DNA of 64,000 nucleotides from Aestuariibaculum sp. M13 (GTDB lineage Bacteria; Bacteroidota; Bacteroidia; Flavobacteriales; Flavobacteriaceae): NCBI RefSeq assembly GCF_024723255.1, contig NZ_JANIAC010000001.1, positions 1,131,548 to 1,195,547 of the forward strand, read 5' to 3'. Shown piece by piece: positions 35,584 to 45,164 of this stretch (position 1 is its first letter; each line of letters starts with the position of its first letter). The notes under the pieces were generated by a model. It saw only the letters and a program-made list of their open reading frames with translations, ran no database searches and was not told where the DNA came from. The position numbers and the translations under genes were made by a program.

Positions 35584-36744
35584 TTAAAGCGTCCCTCTGT
35601 TGGCCTGTTCTCTCTCGATAGATTCAAACAAGGCTTTAAAATTTCCTGCTCCGAAACCTTTAGCACCCATACGTTGGATAATTTCGAAAAACAATGTTGG
35701 TCGGTCTTCAACCGGTTTAGTAAAAATTTGTAATAAGTACCCTTCTTCGTCGGCATCGATCATGATACCCAGACTTTTTAAAGTTTCAATATCTTCGCGC
35801 AATTGATGATCGTGCGCCTGTAATCGTTCTGGTACCGCTGCATAATACGCTTCTGGAGGCGTTGATAAGAACTCTACACCTCTTGCTCTCAAACTTGATA
35901 CCGTACTAATAATATCATCGGTTGCGACAGCAATATGCTGTACACCTGCACCTTCATAAAAATCAAGATACTCTTCAATCTGTGATTTTTTCTTGCCTTC
36001 GGCCGGTTCATTAATCGGGAATTTAATACGTCCGTTGCCATTACTCATCACCTTACTCATAAGGGCAGAATATTCAGTATGAATTTGTTTATCGTCGAAC
36101 GATAAGAAATTCTCAAACCCCATAACATCTTCATACCATTTTACCCAGGTATTCATTTGTCCCCAGCCTACATTTCCAACCATATGGTCGATGTATTTTA
36201 AACCTACCGAATCCGGATTATAATCTGATTTCCACTCACGGAATCCCGGCATAAATGTGCCGGTATAATTTTTACGCTCAACAAACATATGCACGGTTTC
36301 ACCATAAGTGTAAATTCCTGAACGCACAACCTCTCCATATTCATCGGTCTCAACAGTAGGTTCCATGAAAGATTTTGCTCCTCGACTGGTTGTTTCCTTA
36401 TACGCCTGTCTTGCATCATCCACCCAAAGGGCTACAACTTTTACACCATCGCCGTGCTTTACAATATGATCGTTAATTGGAGATCTACTATTTAGCGGTG
36501 TGGTGAGTACCAACTTGATTTTGTCTTGTTTTAACACATAACTCACAGTTTCTCTCGAACCGGTTTCCAATCCTTTGTAAGCATACGACTGAAAGCCGAA
36601 TGCTGTTTTGTAAAAATGGGCTGCCTGCTTAGCATTACCCACATAAAATTCGACATAATCTGTTCCTAAAAGCGGAAGAAAATCCTTCGCTCCTTTAAAT
36701 ATTTTTTCTAAACCGTAATCAACGGATTTAATGTCTTTGCTCAT
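35584..36744 (-). CDS. hpd: 4-Hydroxyphenylpyruvate dioxygenase
   Basis: Non-heme iron enzyme that converts 4-hydroxyphenylpyruvate to homogentisate in tyrosine catabolism. The 386-residue protein has two VOC-fold halves. The iron ligands are the His in IDHMVGNVGWG, the His in VQHIAVATDDI and the Glu in LFFEIIQR. The C-terminal gating helix GAGNFKALFESIEREQ is also typical. It is 42 bases downstream of hmgA, which uses its product, so the two form a catabolic operon. Confidence 0.97.
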   Translation of the reverse strand: MSKDIKSVDYGLEKIFKGAKDFLPLLGTDYVEFYVGNAKQAAHFYKTAFGFQSYAYKGLETGSRETVSYVLKQDKIKLVLTTPLNSRSPINDHIVKHGDGVKVVALWVDDARQAYKETTSRGAKSFMEPTVETDEYGEVVRSGIYTYGETVHMFVERKNYTGTFMPGFREWKSDYNPDSVGLKYIDHMVGNVGWGQMNTWVKWYEDVMGFENFLSFDDKQIHTEYSALMSKVMSNGNGRIKFPINEPAEGKKKSQIEEYLDFYEGAGVQHIAVATDDIISTVSSLRARGVEFLSTPPEAYYAAVPERLQAHDHQLREDIETLKSLGIMIDADEEGYLLQIFTKPVEDRPTLFFEIIQRMGAKGFGAGNFKALFESIEREQANRGTL

Positions 36745-36786
36745 TAGTTTAATATTTCTGTTTATGAGTTTAATTTAGTTTTATTC

Positions 36787-37944
36787 TTATTCCAACCAGG
36801 ATTTATAATAATCGTCGTCAGCAATTTTCATAGCTTCTTCGGTAACCATAAGCGGTTTAAACGTATCGACCATAACGGCCAGTTCTTCAGTTTCAGTTTT
36901 ACCAATACTGCGCTCAGTAGCTCCCGGATGCGGACCATGTGGAATACCAGCAGGATGTAATGAAATATGGCCTGCTTCGATATCGTTACGACTCATAAAA
37001 TCGCCATCTACATAATACAACACCTCATCACTATCAATATTACTATGATTGTATGGTGCCGGAATGGCTTGCGGATGATAATCATACAATCTTGGCACAA
37101 AACTGCAAACCACAAAGGCATCGGTTTCAAAAGTTTGATGTACCGGTGGCGGTTGGTGTACACGACCTGTTATGGGTTCGAAATCATAAATAGAAAACGC
37201 ATACGGATAATTGTAGCCATCATAACCAACCACATCGAACGGATGGGTGGCATAAACCATTTCTATAATCTCGCCTTGCTTCTTAACCTTGATTAAAAAG
37301 TCGCCTGTTTCATTGTAGGTTTCCAATTCTTCCGGACGTCTTATATCACGCTCGCAAAACGGTGAATGCTCTAATAATTGCCCAAACCAGTTTCTATAAC
37401 GCTTTGGTGTATAAATTGGACGATGTGACTCTACTATGAACAGTCGATTATCTTCAGTATCAAAATCTATTTTATAAATGATTCCACGTGGGATTAATAA
37501 ATAATCACCATACTTGAAATCGAGATTTCCTAAATGTGTTCGCAGTTTACCTGAGCCTTTATGAATAAATATCAGCTCGTCGGCATCAGTATTTTTATAA
37601 AAGTAATCGTTAGTTGATTGCTGTGGTGCTGCCAGAATAATGGCGCAATCCTTATTGACTAAAATTGTTTTTCTACTATCTAAATAGTCTGACTCAGGCT
37701 TCACCTGAAACCCACGGAAACGGTACGATTGAATGTTGTTAGACTTCGCAATTTTAGGCGCCACACTATATTGATTTTTTATAGCTTTTAACTGTGTTGG
37801 GCGTTGCTCATGATAACTGTTTGTAGACATCCCGTCGAAACCAATAGTACCAAACAATTGCTCATAATACAAGCTACCATCAGGTTTTCTAAACTGTGTG
37901 TGACGCTTATGCGGAATGCTCCCTAATTTATGATAAAAAGGCAT
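36787..37944 (-). CDS. hmgA: Homogentisate 1,2-dioxygenase
   Basis: Opens the homogentisate ring to maleylacetoacetate. The 385-residue form is shorter than the ~440 residues of the animal enzyme but usual for this phylum. Cupin-core features include FIHKGSGKLRTHLGN, the YLLIPRGIIYKID strand, VVGYDGYNYPYAFSIYDF, and the iron-site region HPAGIPHGPHPGATE near the C-terminus. It is the first gene of the hmgA-hpd operon. Maleylacetoacetate isomerase and fumarylacetoacetase are not in the window. Confidence 0.95.
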   Translation of the reverse strand: MPFYHKLGSIPHKRHTQFRKPDGSLYYEQLFGTIGFDGMSTNSYHEQRPTQLKAIKNQYSVAPKIAKSNNIQSYRFRGFQVKPESDYLDSRKTILVNKDCAIILAAPQQSTNDYFYKNTDADELIFIHKGSGKLRTHLGNLDFKYGDYLLIPRGIIYKIDFDTEDNRLFIVESHRPIYTPKRYRNWFGQLLEHSPFCERDIRRPEELETYNETGDFLIKVKKQGEIIEMVYATHPFDVVGYDGYNYPYAFSIYDFEPITGRVHQPPPVHQTFETDAFVVCSFVPRLYDYHPQAIPAPYNHSNIDSDEVLYYVDGDFMSRNDIEAGHISLHPAGIPHGPHPGATERSIGKTETEELAVMVDTFKPLMVTEEAMKIADDDYYKSWLE

Positions 37945-38145
37945 TATTTGTAAGTTTATAGTTAAAAAGAAAAGTAAAAGTTTAAATCAATTAAACTTCA
38001 TATAATACATAGACACAAAACTCCATTCACTCAGGATTTCTCTTGATGAGGAAGTGTAAAAACAGTAATAAGTCTTGCCAAAATACCTGCATAGCTTTAC
38101 AAATATCGCAAAAAAAAGATGCAAATAATAATTATTTATCAGTTT

Positions 38146-40377
38146 TTAAAACCAAAAACCAACATTAAAATACCATTGCCCGTGCTTTAGTTCGGGTGAA
38201 TAACTATATTTAACCTGTACCGGCCCCAAAAAGGTATCGATAGCATAACCTAAGGCATAACCACTATAATCCGGAAGTGTAAACCACTCACCAGAATCGA
38301 AAATATCATCTTCAATATTGGCAAAGTTTCCTTCCAATGTGATGTACTGTTTTTTGAACAGCTCAAAATTTGCAATAAAAGTAGCTTTAACAAAGCTGTT
38401 TCCCGTTAACTCAATAAAATCGTAACCAAGAAACGGCGATAAATTATTTATAAAGTTGTTTCCGTATCCGCCCAAAGCAAAATCTAAAGATTTAGTAGAC
38501 TTGTCTCCTACTTTAAATCCACCACTTGACTGAATGTTAAACGCCAGTTTTTTAGAAACACTAAAAGCATAACCCATATCTGCTTTGGCAATGGTGAAAT
38601 CTTCAAAATTTTCATTAAAACTTGAAGCCCATAAATACATGTGTAAATCGCCATCAAAATACAATCCTCGTTTTGGAAAATATTTATTATCGTAACTATC
38701 TAATTTTAAAGTTCCAAAAACACTTAAATAATCGGTGCTTTCAAAAACAGCCTCTCTTTTCTGATTATCGACCAATAGCGTTTCCGATTTCATTTCAAGA
38801 CGTTTATGTTCTGCCCCCATCCCCAAAGCAAAATCTTTTCTAAACAGGGTTTGCACATAAATTTGATTGGTTTGATCTTCTAAGCTTGTTTCTATTTTAT
38901 TAAGGTCTTGTTCAACAATAAAATCGTTATCTAACAGCAATTGCGCATTGATACTTTTGTTAAACTGATTAAATCTGGACTTTATGCCAATACTCCAGTA
39001 AAAGCCTTTATCGATAAAATACTCAAAATTATAACGCACATTATCACCCAGAATAAAATCTAACGAAGCCAAATCACTATCAAAAAACAAACGCTTTTTA
39101 GTTAGATTTACTAACGCTGCACTTTTATATAATTCATCGTAATGCAGCCCTAACTTTAAAAATGTGGTTGTTTTGGTTTCCTTTAAATAAGTGACCAAAT
39201 CATAACCTTCCGTTCCCGGTCGCTTTTTGAATTTATATTCAAACGAATCAAAATTATCACTTGCTATTAAATTATTTATTCCCTTAGTAAACTTATCATA
39301 ACTAACAGTTTCATTATTTTTCAACTTTAACTTCCCTAAAACATAAGCACGGGTATATTTGTCATTTCCACGAACTACAATACTCTTGATGGCAATAGAA
39401 TCCTGCGGCTTGATTTCAATTGAAGTATTATGAGGTTTTGCATTTTTATGAATGAGTATTTTTAAATCGAATTGTTTCTCCAAGGCTGCCTGAACTCCAT
39501 TTTCAATTATACTTGAACCTTCATCAAACGACACTACCGAATATTCCTTGATATTAGGTTTAATATAGACATCGGTCTGTTTCCCCTTCTCCTTCATATC
39601 ATGAATGGTTCGGAAGTTATTAATCTGAAGTAAAACATCAAGAGCAGAACCCAACTCGTCTCTACTTGCCAATCCATCCTGGACATCGACTCCAATAATA
39701 ACATCCATACCCTTAGCTCGCAATTCGTCAATAGGATAATTATTAACGACACCTCCATCTATCAAAACCTCATCGTTAATGGTTACCGGTTGAAATAACG
39801 AAGGTAAGGCTGCACTTGCCATAACCGACTGCGCCAGATTGCCATGATCTAAAACAACCTGCTGACCTGTTTCAACATTTGTGGCAATACAGAAAAATGG
39901 AATTGGCAACTTATCGAAATCTTCCATTTCGTTAGCATGTAAGGTTAATTTTGCAATTAAATTATAAGTATTCTGTCCTCTTGATAATGCCGAAGGTAAT
40001 TTAATTTTAAAATCTTCAAACGGAAGTGAAACAGCGTATTTTTCAGAATTATTACGCTCAAAAAAAGCCTTTGACGATCTTGGAATGTCGTCGTTTATCA
40101 ACTTGTCAAAATCTATTTCTCTGAAAACGGAATCGAGCTGTTTGCCTGTATATCCAGAAGCATAAAGCCCTCCAACAACCGCTCCCATACTCGTTCCTGC
40201 AACATAATCGACTTTAACACCTAAACTATCTAAAACTTTTAAAACCCCAATATGCGCCAAGCCTTTAGCTCCACCTCCACTCAATACCAACCCCACCTTA
40301 ACATCTTCGTTTTGTATGTTTTGCGAAAAACCTGCAAAACAAATACAAATAAAGCACACTGTTAAAATGAATCTCAT
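38146..40377 (-). CDS. Patatin-like phospholipase with POTRA and beta-barrel (type Vd-like)
   Basis: A 743-residue outer-membrane protein. ATG 40377 is used so that the signal peptide MRFILTVCFICICFAGFSQ is N-terminal; an in-frame ATG at 40434 would run into uvrC. The patatin domain (about 27-230) has an oxyanion loop GGGAKG (34-39), nucleophile elbow GTSMG (Ser63) and dyad Asp in DGG (207-209). A POTRA-like part (about 330-410) and a 16-strand-like barrel ending in QWYFNVGFWF follow. This order matches PlpD-type (type Vd) autotransporters. It starts 7 bases after the uvrC stop. Confidence 0.9.
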   Translation of the reverse strand: MRFILTVCFICICFAGFSQNIQNEDVKVGLVLSGGGAKGLAHIGVLKVLDSLGVKVDYVAGTSMGAVVGGLYASGYTGKQLDSVFREIDFDKLINDDIPRSSKAFFERNNSEKYAVSLPFEDFKIKLPSALSRGQNTYNLIAKLTLHANEMEDFDKLPIPFFCIATNVETGQQVVLDHGNLAQSVMASAALPSLFQPVTINDEVLIDGGVVNNYPIDELRAKGMDVIIGVDVQDGLASRDELGSALDVLLQINNFRTIHDMKEKGKQTDVYIKPNIKEYSVVSFDEGSSIIENGVQAALEKQFDLKILIHKNAKPHNTSIEIKPQDSIAIKSIVVRGNDKYTRAYVLGKLKLKNNETVSYDKFTKGINNLIASDNFDSFEYKFKKRPGTEGYDLVTYLKETKTTTFLKLGLHYDELYKSAALVNLTKKRLFFDSDLASLDFILGDNVRYNFEYFIDKGFYWSIGIKSRFNQFNKSINAQLLLDNDFIVEQDLNKIETSLEDQTNQIYVQTLFRKDFALGMGAEHKRLEMKSETLLVDNQKREAVFESTDYLSVFGTLKLDSYDNKYFPKRGLYFDGDLHMYLWASSFNENFEDFTIAKADMGYAFSVSKKLAFNIQSSGGFKVGDKSTKSLDFALGGYGNNFINNLSPFLGYDFIELTGNSFVKATFIANFELFKKQYITLEGNFANIEDDIFDSGEWFTLPDYSGYALGYAIDTFLGPVQVKYSYSPELKHGQWYFNVGFWF

Positions 40378-40384
40378 ATTCAAG

Positions 40385-42178
40385 CTAATTATTATGGTAA
40401 TAGTTATATATTTTTTCGGCTCTTGAAGTTCCAACCACAGCTTCTAACTCATCAAGTTTGGCATTAGCGACTCTTTTTACCGATTTAAAATGCTTTAATA
40501 AATCTACGATTGTTTTTTCACCTATCCCAGAAATAGTTTCAAGTTCTGTGTTCAATGCATTTTTACTGCGACGGTTTCTATGATGTTCAATTCCAAACCT
40601 GTGTGCTTCATTTCGCAATTGCTGAATAATTTTCAAACTTTCGCTTTTTTTATCCAGATACAAAGGCACCGGATCTCCAGGATAAAACAGCTCTTCCAAA
40701 CGCTTCGCTATACCTATAATGGCAATTTTTCCGCGCAAACCTAAAGCATCCAAACTTTTCAAAGCCGAACCGAGTTGCCCTTTTCCTCCATCAATAATGA
40801 TAAGTTGCGGTAAAGGTTGCTCTTCATCCAATAACCGTTTGTAACGACGATACACCACCTCTTCCATCGATGCAAAATCGTCGGGACCCTCAACTGTTTT
40901 TATATTAAAATGGCGGTAATCTTTTTTGCTTGGTTTTCCATTTTTAAAAACCACACATGCCGCTACCGGATTTGTTCCTTGAATATTGGAGTTATCAAAA
41001 CATTCAATATGTCTGGGTTCTTCATGCAAGCGTAAATCGGCCTTCATTTGCGCCATAATACGATTGGCATGCCTGTCTGGATCGGTAATTTTAATCTGTT
41101 TAAAACGTTCCATGCGATAATATTTCGCATTGCGAACCGATAAATCCAGAATATGCTTTTTATCTCCGAGTTTAGGAACCGTTACTTTAATATCATCACC
41201 TAAATCAACTTCAAAAGGCACATAAATTTCTCTTGATTTTGAATTGAATCGTTGTCTGATTTCGGTAATGGCTAACTCCAACAGTTCTAAATCACTTTCG
41301 TCCAGTTTCTTTTTAATTTCCAGTGTATGTGAGCGAATGATTGATCCATAAGAAATTTGCAGAAAGTTGACATAACCATAGCCTTCATCACTAACAATGG
41401 AAAAGACATCAACATTACTAATCTTCGGATTAACAATAGTTGACTTCGCCTGATAGTTCTCTAAAACTTCAATCTTTTCTTTGATGCGTTGCGCTTCTTC
41501 AAACTGCATATCAGCGGCATAGGCATTCATTTGCTCCCGAAACTGATTGAGTGAATCTTTAAAATTTCCTTTTAAAATTTCTTTTATATCCTGAATATGC
41601 CCCTGGTAAACGTCTTCACTCTCGTAACCTTCGCAAGGCCCTTTACAGTTTCCTAAATGGTATTCCAAACAGACTTTATATTTTCCGGCGTCAATCTTAG
41701 CTTCCGATAAATCGTAATTGCAGGTACGCAACGAATATAATCCTTTAATTAAATCAAGTAAGGTCGAAACGGTTTTCATACTGGTGTATGGTCCGAAATA
41801 TTCGCTACCATCTTTAAATACACGACGGGTAGAAAACACTCTGGGGAACCGTTCTTTCTTAATACAGATCCACGGATAAGACTTGTCATCTTTAAGCATG
41901 ACGTTATATCTGGGCTGATACTTTTTAATCAAGTTGTTTTCCAACAACAGTGCATCGGTCTCAGTTTCAACCACAATATGTTTTATGCTTGCAATTTTCT
42001 TTACAAGCACTCTTGTTTTACCATTATCATGTGTTTTAGTGAAATAAGAACTTACTCGTTTCTTTAAATTCTTAGCTTTACCTACATAAATAATGGTACC
42101 GTTAGCATCATAATACTGATAAACCCCCGGCTGATCTGGCAGGGTTTTTAGTTGTATTTCTAGAGCAGGTTTGTCCAT
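40385..42178 (-). CDS. uvrC: Excinuclease ABC subunit C
   Basis: Makes both incisions in UvrABC nucleotide-excision repair. The 597-residue product begins MDKPALEIQ at ATG 42178; a TTG just before it is less likely. The GIY-YIG nuclease domain spans ~14-95 (GVYQYYDANGTIIYVGKAKN), then the cysteine-bearing region LRTCNYDL..CLEYHLGNCKGPCEGY, a UVR motif (~210-245), the RNase-H-like second nuclease with FDNSNIQGTNPVA and IDGGKGQL, and C-terminal helix-hairpin-helix repeats (ISGIGEKTIVDLL). A -7 box ends 5 bases before the ATG. Confidence 0.97.
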   Translation of the reverse strand: MDKPALEIQLKTLPDQPGVYQYYDANGTIIYVGKAKNLKKRVSSYFTKTHDNGKTRVLVKKIASIKHIVVETETDALLLENNLIKKYQPRYNVMLKDDKSYPWICIKKERFPRVFSTRRVFKDGSEYFGPYTSMKTVSTLLDLIKGLYSLRTCNYDLSEAKIDAGKYKVCLEYHLGNCKGPCEGYESEDVYQGHIQDIKEILKGNFKDSLNQFREQMNAYAADMQFEEAQRIKEKIEVLENYQAKSTIVNPKISNVDVFSIVSDEGYGYVNFLQISYGSIIRSHTLEIKKKLDESDLELLELAITEIRQRFNSKSREIYVPFEVDLGDDIKVTVPKLGDKKHILDLSVRNAKYYRMERFKQIKITDPDRHANRIMAQMKADLRLHEEPRHIECFDNSNIQGTNPVAACVVFKNGKPSKKDYRHFNIKTVEGPDDFASMEEVVYRRYKRLLDEEQPLPQLIIIDGGKGQLGSALKSLDALGLRGKIAIIGIAKRLEELFYPGDPVPLYLDKKSESLKIIQQLRNEAHRFGIEHHRNRRSKNALNTELETISGIGEKTIVDLLKHFKSVKRVANAKLDELEAVVGTSRAEKIYNYYHNN

Positions 42179-42183
42179 CAATT

Positions 42184-42191
42184 CAAAGGTA
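42184..42191 (-). promoter_or_regulatory. -7 promoter box of uvrC (TACCTTTG)
   Basis: Perfect TAnnTTTG on the minus strand with a 5-base spacer to ATG 42178. This supports that start and predicts a leaderless transcript. Confidence 0.55.
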
Positions 42192-42306
42192 ATTATTTAA
42201 TTTTTTATTGATAAAATTCACTATATTAAATCTGTCAAACTTTTATGGGCAAATCATTTTTCAATCGACTAATTTGGTACATTGCACCCATATTTAAAAA
42301 CACAAG

Positions 42307-42732
42307 ATGAGCAAAAAAATTATAGGCAGGGCAGACATTATAAGCTTCCCTAAATTAGGCTTATTCGACATCAACGTTAAGGTTGACACGGGTGCCTATA
42401 CCTCTGCAATTCATTGTTCTGAAATTGTTGAAGAGAACAAAACCCTTAAAGTTACGTTTCATAGCGACGTTCATGAAAATTTCGGGAAAACCGAAATCGT
42501 TTTCGACGAGTATTCGCGAACCAACGTAAAAAGCAGCAACGGCTTTAAAGAAAACAGATATAAAATTAAATCTGAGGTTATCTTTTTTGGTAAATCTTAC
42601 AAGATTAACTTAACTTTAAGCACACGCGACGACATGAGATTCCCCGTATTAATTGGAAGACAGTTTTTAAAACGCAAATTTTTAGTTGATGTAGATTTAG
42701 AAAATGTTTCCTATAATTATAAAAACAAATGA
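42307..42732 (+). CDS. RimB-like ATP-dependent zinc protease family protein
   Basis: A 141-residue protein of the retropepsin-like family labelled ATP-dependent zinc protease (DUF785), often found beside RimK. The signature [11 protein letters not shown] has the active-site DTG at 27-29. The closing part [23 protein letters not shown] is the second family block. In Pseudomonas a homologue (RimB) works with RimK on ribosomal protein S6. The gene overlaps rimK by the 4-base ATGA, so translation is coupled. The name protease has weak biochemical support. Confidence 0.85.
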   Translation: MSKKIIGRADIISFPKLGLFDINVKVDTGAYTSAIHCSEIVEENKTLKVTFHSDVHENFGKTEIVFDEYSRTNVKSSNGFKENRYKIKSEVIFFGKSYKINLTLSTRDDMRFPVLIGRQFLKRKFLVDVDLENVSYNYKNK

Positions 42733-43607
42733 ACATAGTTATTCTTTCTAGAAATCCTAATCTATACTCAACAGAAAGACTTATTGAAGAAGGCGAAAAA
42801 AGAGGTCATAAAATTGAAATTATTGACCCTTTAAAATGTGACATCATTATTGAAAAGGAAAAACCTACCATATTTTACAAAGATCGTTATTTAGATTATG
42901 TCGATGCGGTAATTCCGCGTATTGGGGCATCCATCACATTTTATGGTTGTGCTGTAGTACGTCAATTTGAAATGATGGGGGTATTTACTATTGCCACATC
43001 GGACGCCATCCAGCGCTCTCGCGATAAATTGCGTAGCTTGCAGCGTCTTAGTAAAGCCGGGATTGGTATGCCTAAAACTGTTTTCACAAACTACTCGCGC
43101 GATGTTGAAGAAGTTATCGAACATGTTGGGGGTGTACCAGTAATTATAAAATTACTAGAAGGCACACAAGGATTAGGAGTGGTTTTAGCTGAAACTAAAA
43201 ATGCAGCCGAATCGGTTTTAGAAGCCTTTAATGGCTTGGAAGCCCGTGTGATTGTTCAGGAATTTATTGGTGAAGCCAAAGGTGCCGATATTCGTGCTTT
43301 AATTGTAGACGGACAAGTTGTAGGTGCTATGAAACGTCAAGGTAAGGAAGGTGAATTCCGTTCCAATTTACACCGTGGCGGAACAGCCGATATTATAAAA
43401 CTAAACGAAGCCGAATTACGTCTGGCTATGAACGCTTCAAAAGTACTTAAACTACCTGTTTGTGGTGTCGATATGCTACAATCGGCTCGTGGTCCTTTAC
43501 TATTAGAAGTCAATTCAACTCCCGGTCTTGAAGGTATTGAAGCAGCAACCGGAAAAAATATCGCAAAAAACATTATTACCTATATTGAAAGAAATCGTCG
43601 CCTGTAA
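42729..43607 (+). CDS. rimK: RimK-like ATP-grasp glutamate ligase
   Basis: A 292-residue ATP-grasp ligase that in E. coli adds glutamates to the C-terminus of ribosomal protein S6 and can make poly-alpha-glutamate. Features: the N-terminal pre-ATP domain ([20 protein letters not shown]), [17 protein letters not shown], the glycine-rich loop [32 protein letters not shown], the [13 protein letters not shown] loop, and the metal-binding [14 protein letters not shown]. The length is normal for RimK. It is coupled to the RimB-like gene and is 8 bases before the AstE-like gene. Confidence 0.93.
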   Translation: MNIVILSRNPNLYSTERLIEEGEKRGHKIEIIDPLKCDIIIEKEKPTIFYKDRYLDYVDAVIPRIGASITFYGCAVVRQFEMMGVFTIATSDAIQRSRDKLRSLQRLSKAGIGMPKTVFTNYSRDVEEVIEHVGGVPVIIKLLEGTQGLGVVLAETKNAAESVLEAFNGLEARVIVQEFIGEAKGADIRALIVDGQVVGAMKRQGKEGEFRSNLHRGGTADIIKLNEAELRLAMNASKVLKLPVCGVDMLQSARGPLLLEVNSTPGLEGIEAATGKNIAKNIITYIERNRRL

Positions 43608-43615
43608 ATAACTAT

Positions 43616-44590
43616 ATGAACACTACTAAACCGGATATTTTAACCATTCTCGACACCCGCATTTTTCCAGGGGAGAGCAGAGAAGTTAATTTTGATGTGG
43701 CCAACCTTCACACCTCATCACCGGTTAATGTTCCTGTTATTATTGAACGTGCTAAAAAACCTGGACCTGTTGTATTATTTACAGCAGGCATCCATGGAGA
43801 TGAAGTTAATGGCGTTGAAATTGTAAGACAACTTATAGCTAAAGGCATTAATAAACCTAAATGCGGTACCATTATTTGTATTCCGGTTATTAATGTTTTT
43901 GGTTTTATAAACTTAAAGCGTGAATTCCCCGATGGCCGTGATTTAAACCGTGTTTTCCCCGGAAGCATTGATGGTTCATTAGCAAGTCGCGTTGCCCATA
44001 AGCTCATTAATGAGATTGTACCTTATGTCGACTATATTATCGACTTTCATACGGGAGGTTCAGGACGTTTTAATGCTCCGCAAATACGTATTACTAAAGA
44101 AAACAAACAGTTAAATGATTTAGCTAAGGTTTTTGGAGCTCCGTTTGTTTTATATTCAAAGAATCTAAACAAATCGTTCAGAAATACCTGCTATAAATTA
44201 GGCAAGCCCATGCTCCTTTTTGAAGGCGGAAAATCGTTTCACATTGATGAATCGGTTACGAATTCAGGCGTTAATGGTTCCAAACGCTTACTGAGTCATT
44301 TTGGAATGCTGAATCTGAAATCGAAATCTTCAAAACCTAAAAAAGAAACGGTATTTATTAATGAAAGCCGATGGATTCGTGCCAGCTTTTCCGGAATGTT
44401 TCGTGCTTCCATCCCTATTGGGTCTCAGGTAAAGAAAGGTGATATTTTAGGACATATTACAGATCCATACGGCAAATTAAACCACGAAGTAAAAGCAACA
44501 AATTCAGGCTTTATAATTAATGTAAATGAAGCGCCCATCGTATATCAAGGTGATGCCCTTTTTCATATTTCAAAAAAATTAAAACGCTAA
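43616..44590 (+). CDS. Succinylglutamate desuccinylase / aspartoacylase family (M14-like) protein
   Basis: A 324-residue zinc hydrolase. The zinc ligands are visible as His60 and Glu63 in GIHGDEVNG and His145 in DFHTGG. The family motif GRDLNRVFPG is at ~108-116. The C-terminal ~80 residues form a barrel-sandwich-like domain (IGSQVKKGDILGHITDPYG). Family members cleave amide bonds next to acidic amino acids. In this RimB-RimK operon it could remove glutamates that RimK adds, but this is inference. Arginine-catabolism genes of the astABCDE type are absent nearby, which argues against true AstE. Confidence 0.88.
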   Translation: MNTTKPDILTILDTRIFPGESREVNFDVANLHTSSPVNVPVIIERAKKPGPVVLFTAGIHGDEVNGVEIVRQLIAKGINKPKCGTIICIPVINVFGFINLKREFPDGRDLNRVFPGSIDGSLASRVAHKLINEIVPYVDYIIDFHTGGSGRFNAPQIRITKENKQLNDLAKVFGAPFVLYSKNLNKSFRNTCYKLGKPMLLFEGGKSFHIDESVTNSGVNGSKRLLSHFGMLNLKSKSSKPKKETVFINESRWIRASFSGMFRASIPIGSQVKKGDILGHITDPYGKLNHEVKATNSGFIINVNEAPIVYQGDALFHISKKLKR

Positions 44591-44600
44591 AAGCTCAAAC

Positions 44601-45164
44601 ATGCTCAAATCGGATTTACGTAAAACCTATAAACTGCTTCGCAACAATTTATCGGTAAACGATATTGAAGACCTTAGTTTAGAAATTGCCAATAAGCTAT
44701 TGAAACTTCCTATTTGGGACTATTCGTTTTATCATATCTTCTTAGCTATATCTGAACAAAAAGAAGTAGACACCGATTTTATTTTAAACATCCTATCCGG
44801 TAAAGACAAACACATTGTCGTATCGAAAAGTGATTTTAAAACTGGAGAGATGATTAATTATCTTTTAACCGATAGCACATTAATAAAAAAGAACAGCTAC
44901 AACATACCCGAACCTGTTGACGGTATTGAAATTGCTGCAAATAAAATTGACGTGGTCTTTATTCCGCTTTTAGCCTTTGACCAAAAAGGGAATCGTGTAG
45001 GTTACGGCAAAGGATTTTACGATCGCTTTTTAAGCCAATGTAAACCCGAAACTATAAAAATAGGATTATCTTTTTTTGATGCCGAACTTCAAATTCAAGA
45101 TGTTCACAACAACGACATTACATTAGACTATTGTGTAACACCTAAAAACATTTACACGTTTTAA
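44601..45164 (+). CDS. 5-Formyltetrahydrofolate cyclo-ligase
   Basis: Converts 5-formyl-THF to 5,10-methenyl-THF using ATP, in the cytoplasm. The 187-residue length is normal. Motifs: an N-terminal basic segment KSDLRKTYKLLRNNL, VDVVFIPLLAFDQKGNRVG-type core and the ATP-binding GYGKGFYDRFL near residue 135, and the closing LDYCVTPKNIYTF. It follows the AstE-like gene by 10 bases and overlaps the convergent 628-residue gene by 4 bases. Confidence 0.94.
   Translation: MLKSDLRKTYKLLRNNLSVNDIEDLSLEIANKLLKLPIWDYSFYHIFLAISEQKEVDTDFILNILSGKDKHIVVSKSDFKTGEMINYLLTDSTLIKKNSYNIPEPVDGIEIAANKIDVVFIPLLAFDQKGNRVGYGKGFYDRFLSQCKPETIKIGLSFFDAELQIQDVHNNDITLDYCVTPKNIYTF

Noticed and set aside
37945-38145. Search for a tRNA or small RNA in the gap between hmgA and the patatin gene
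   Set aside because: AT-rich sequence without cloverleaf, strong hairpin or canonical -7 box; nothing to support an RNA gene.
43616-44590. True AstE of arginine succinyltransferase catabolism
   Set aside because: No astA, astB, astC or astD genes nearby, and the context is RimB-RimK; only family-level annotation is justified.
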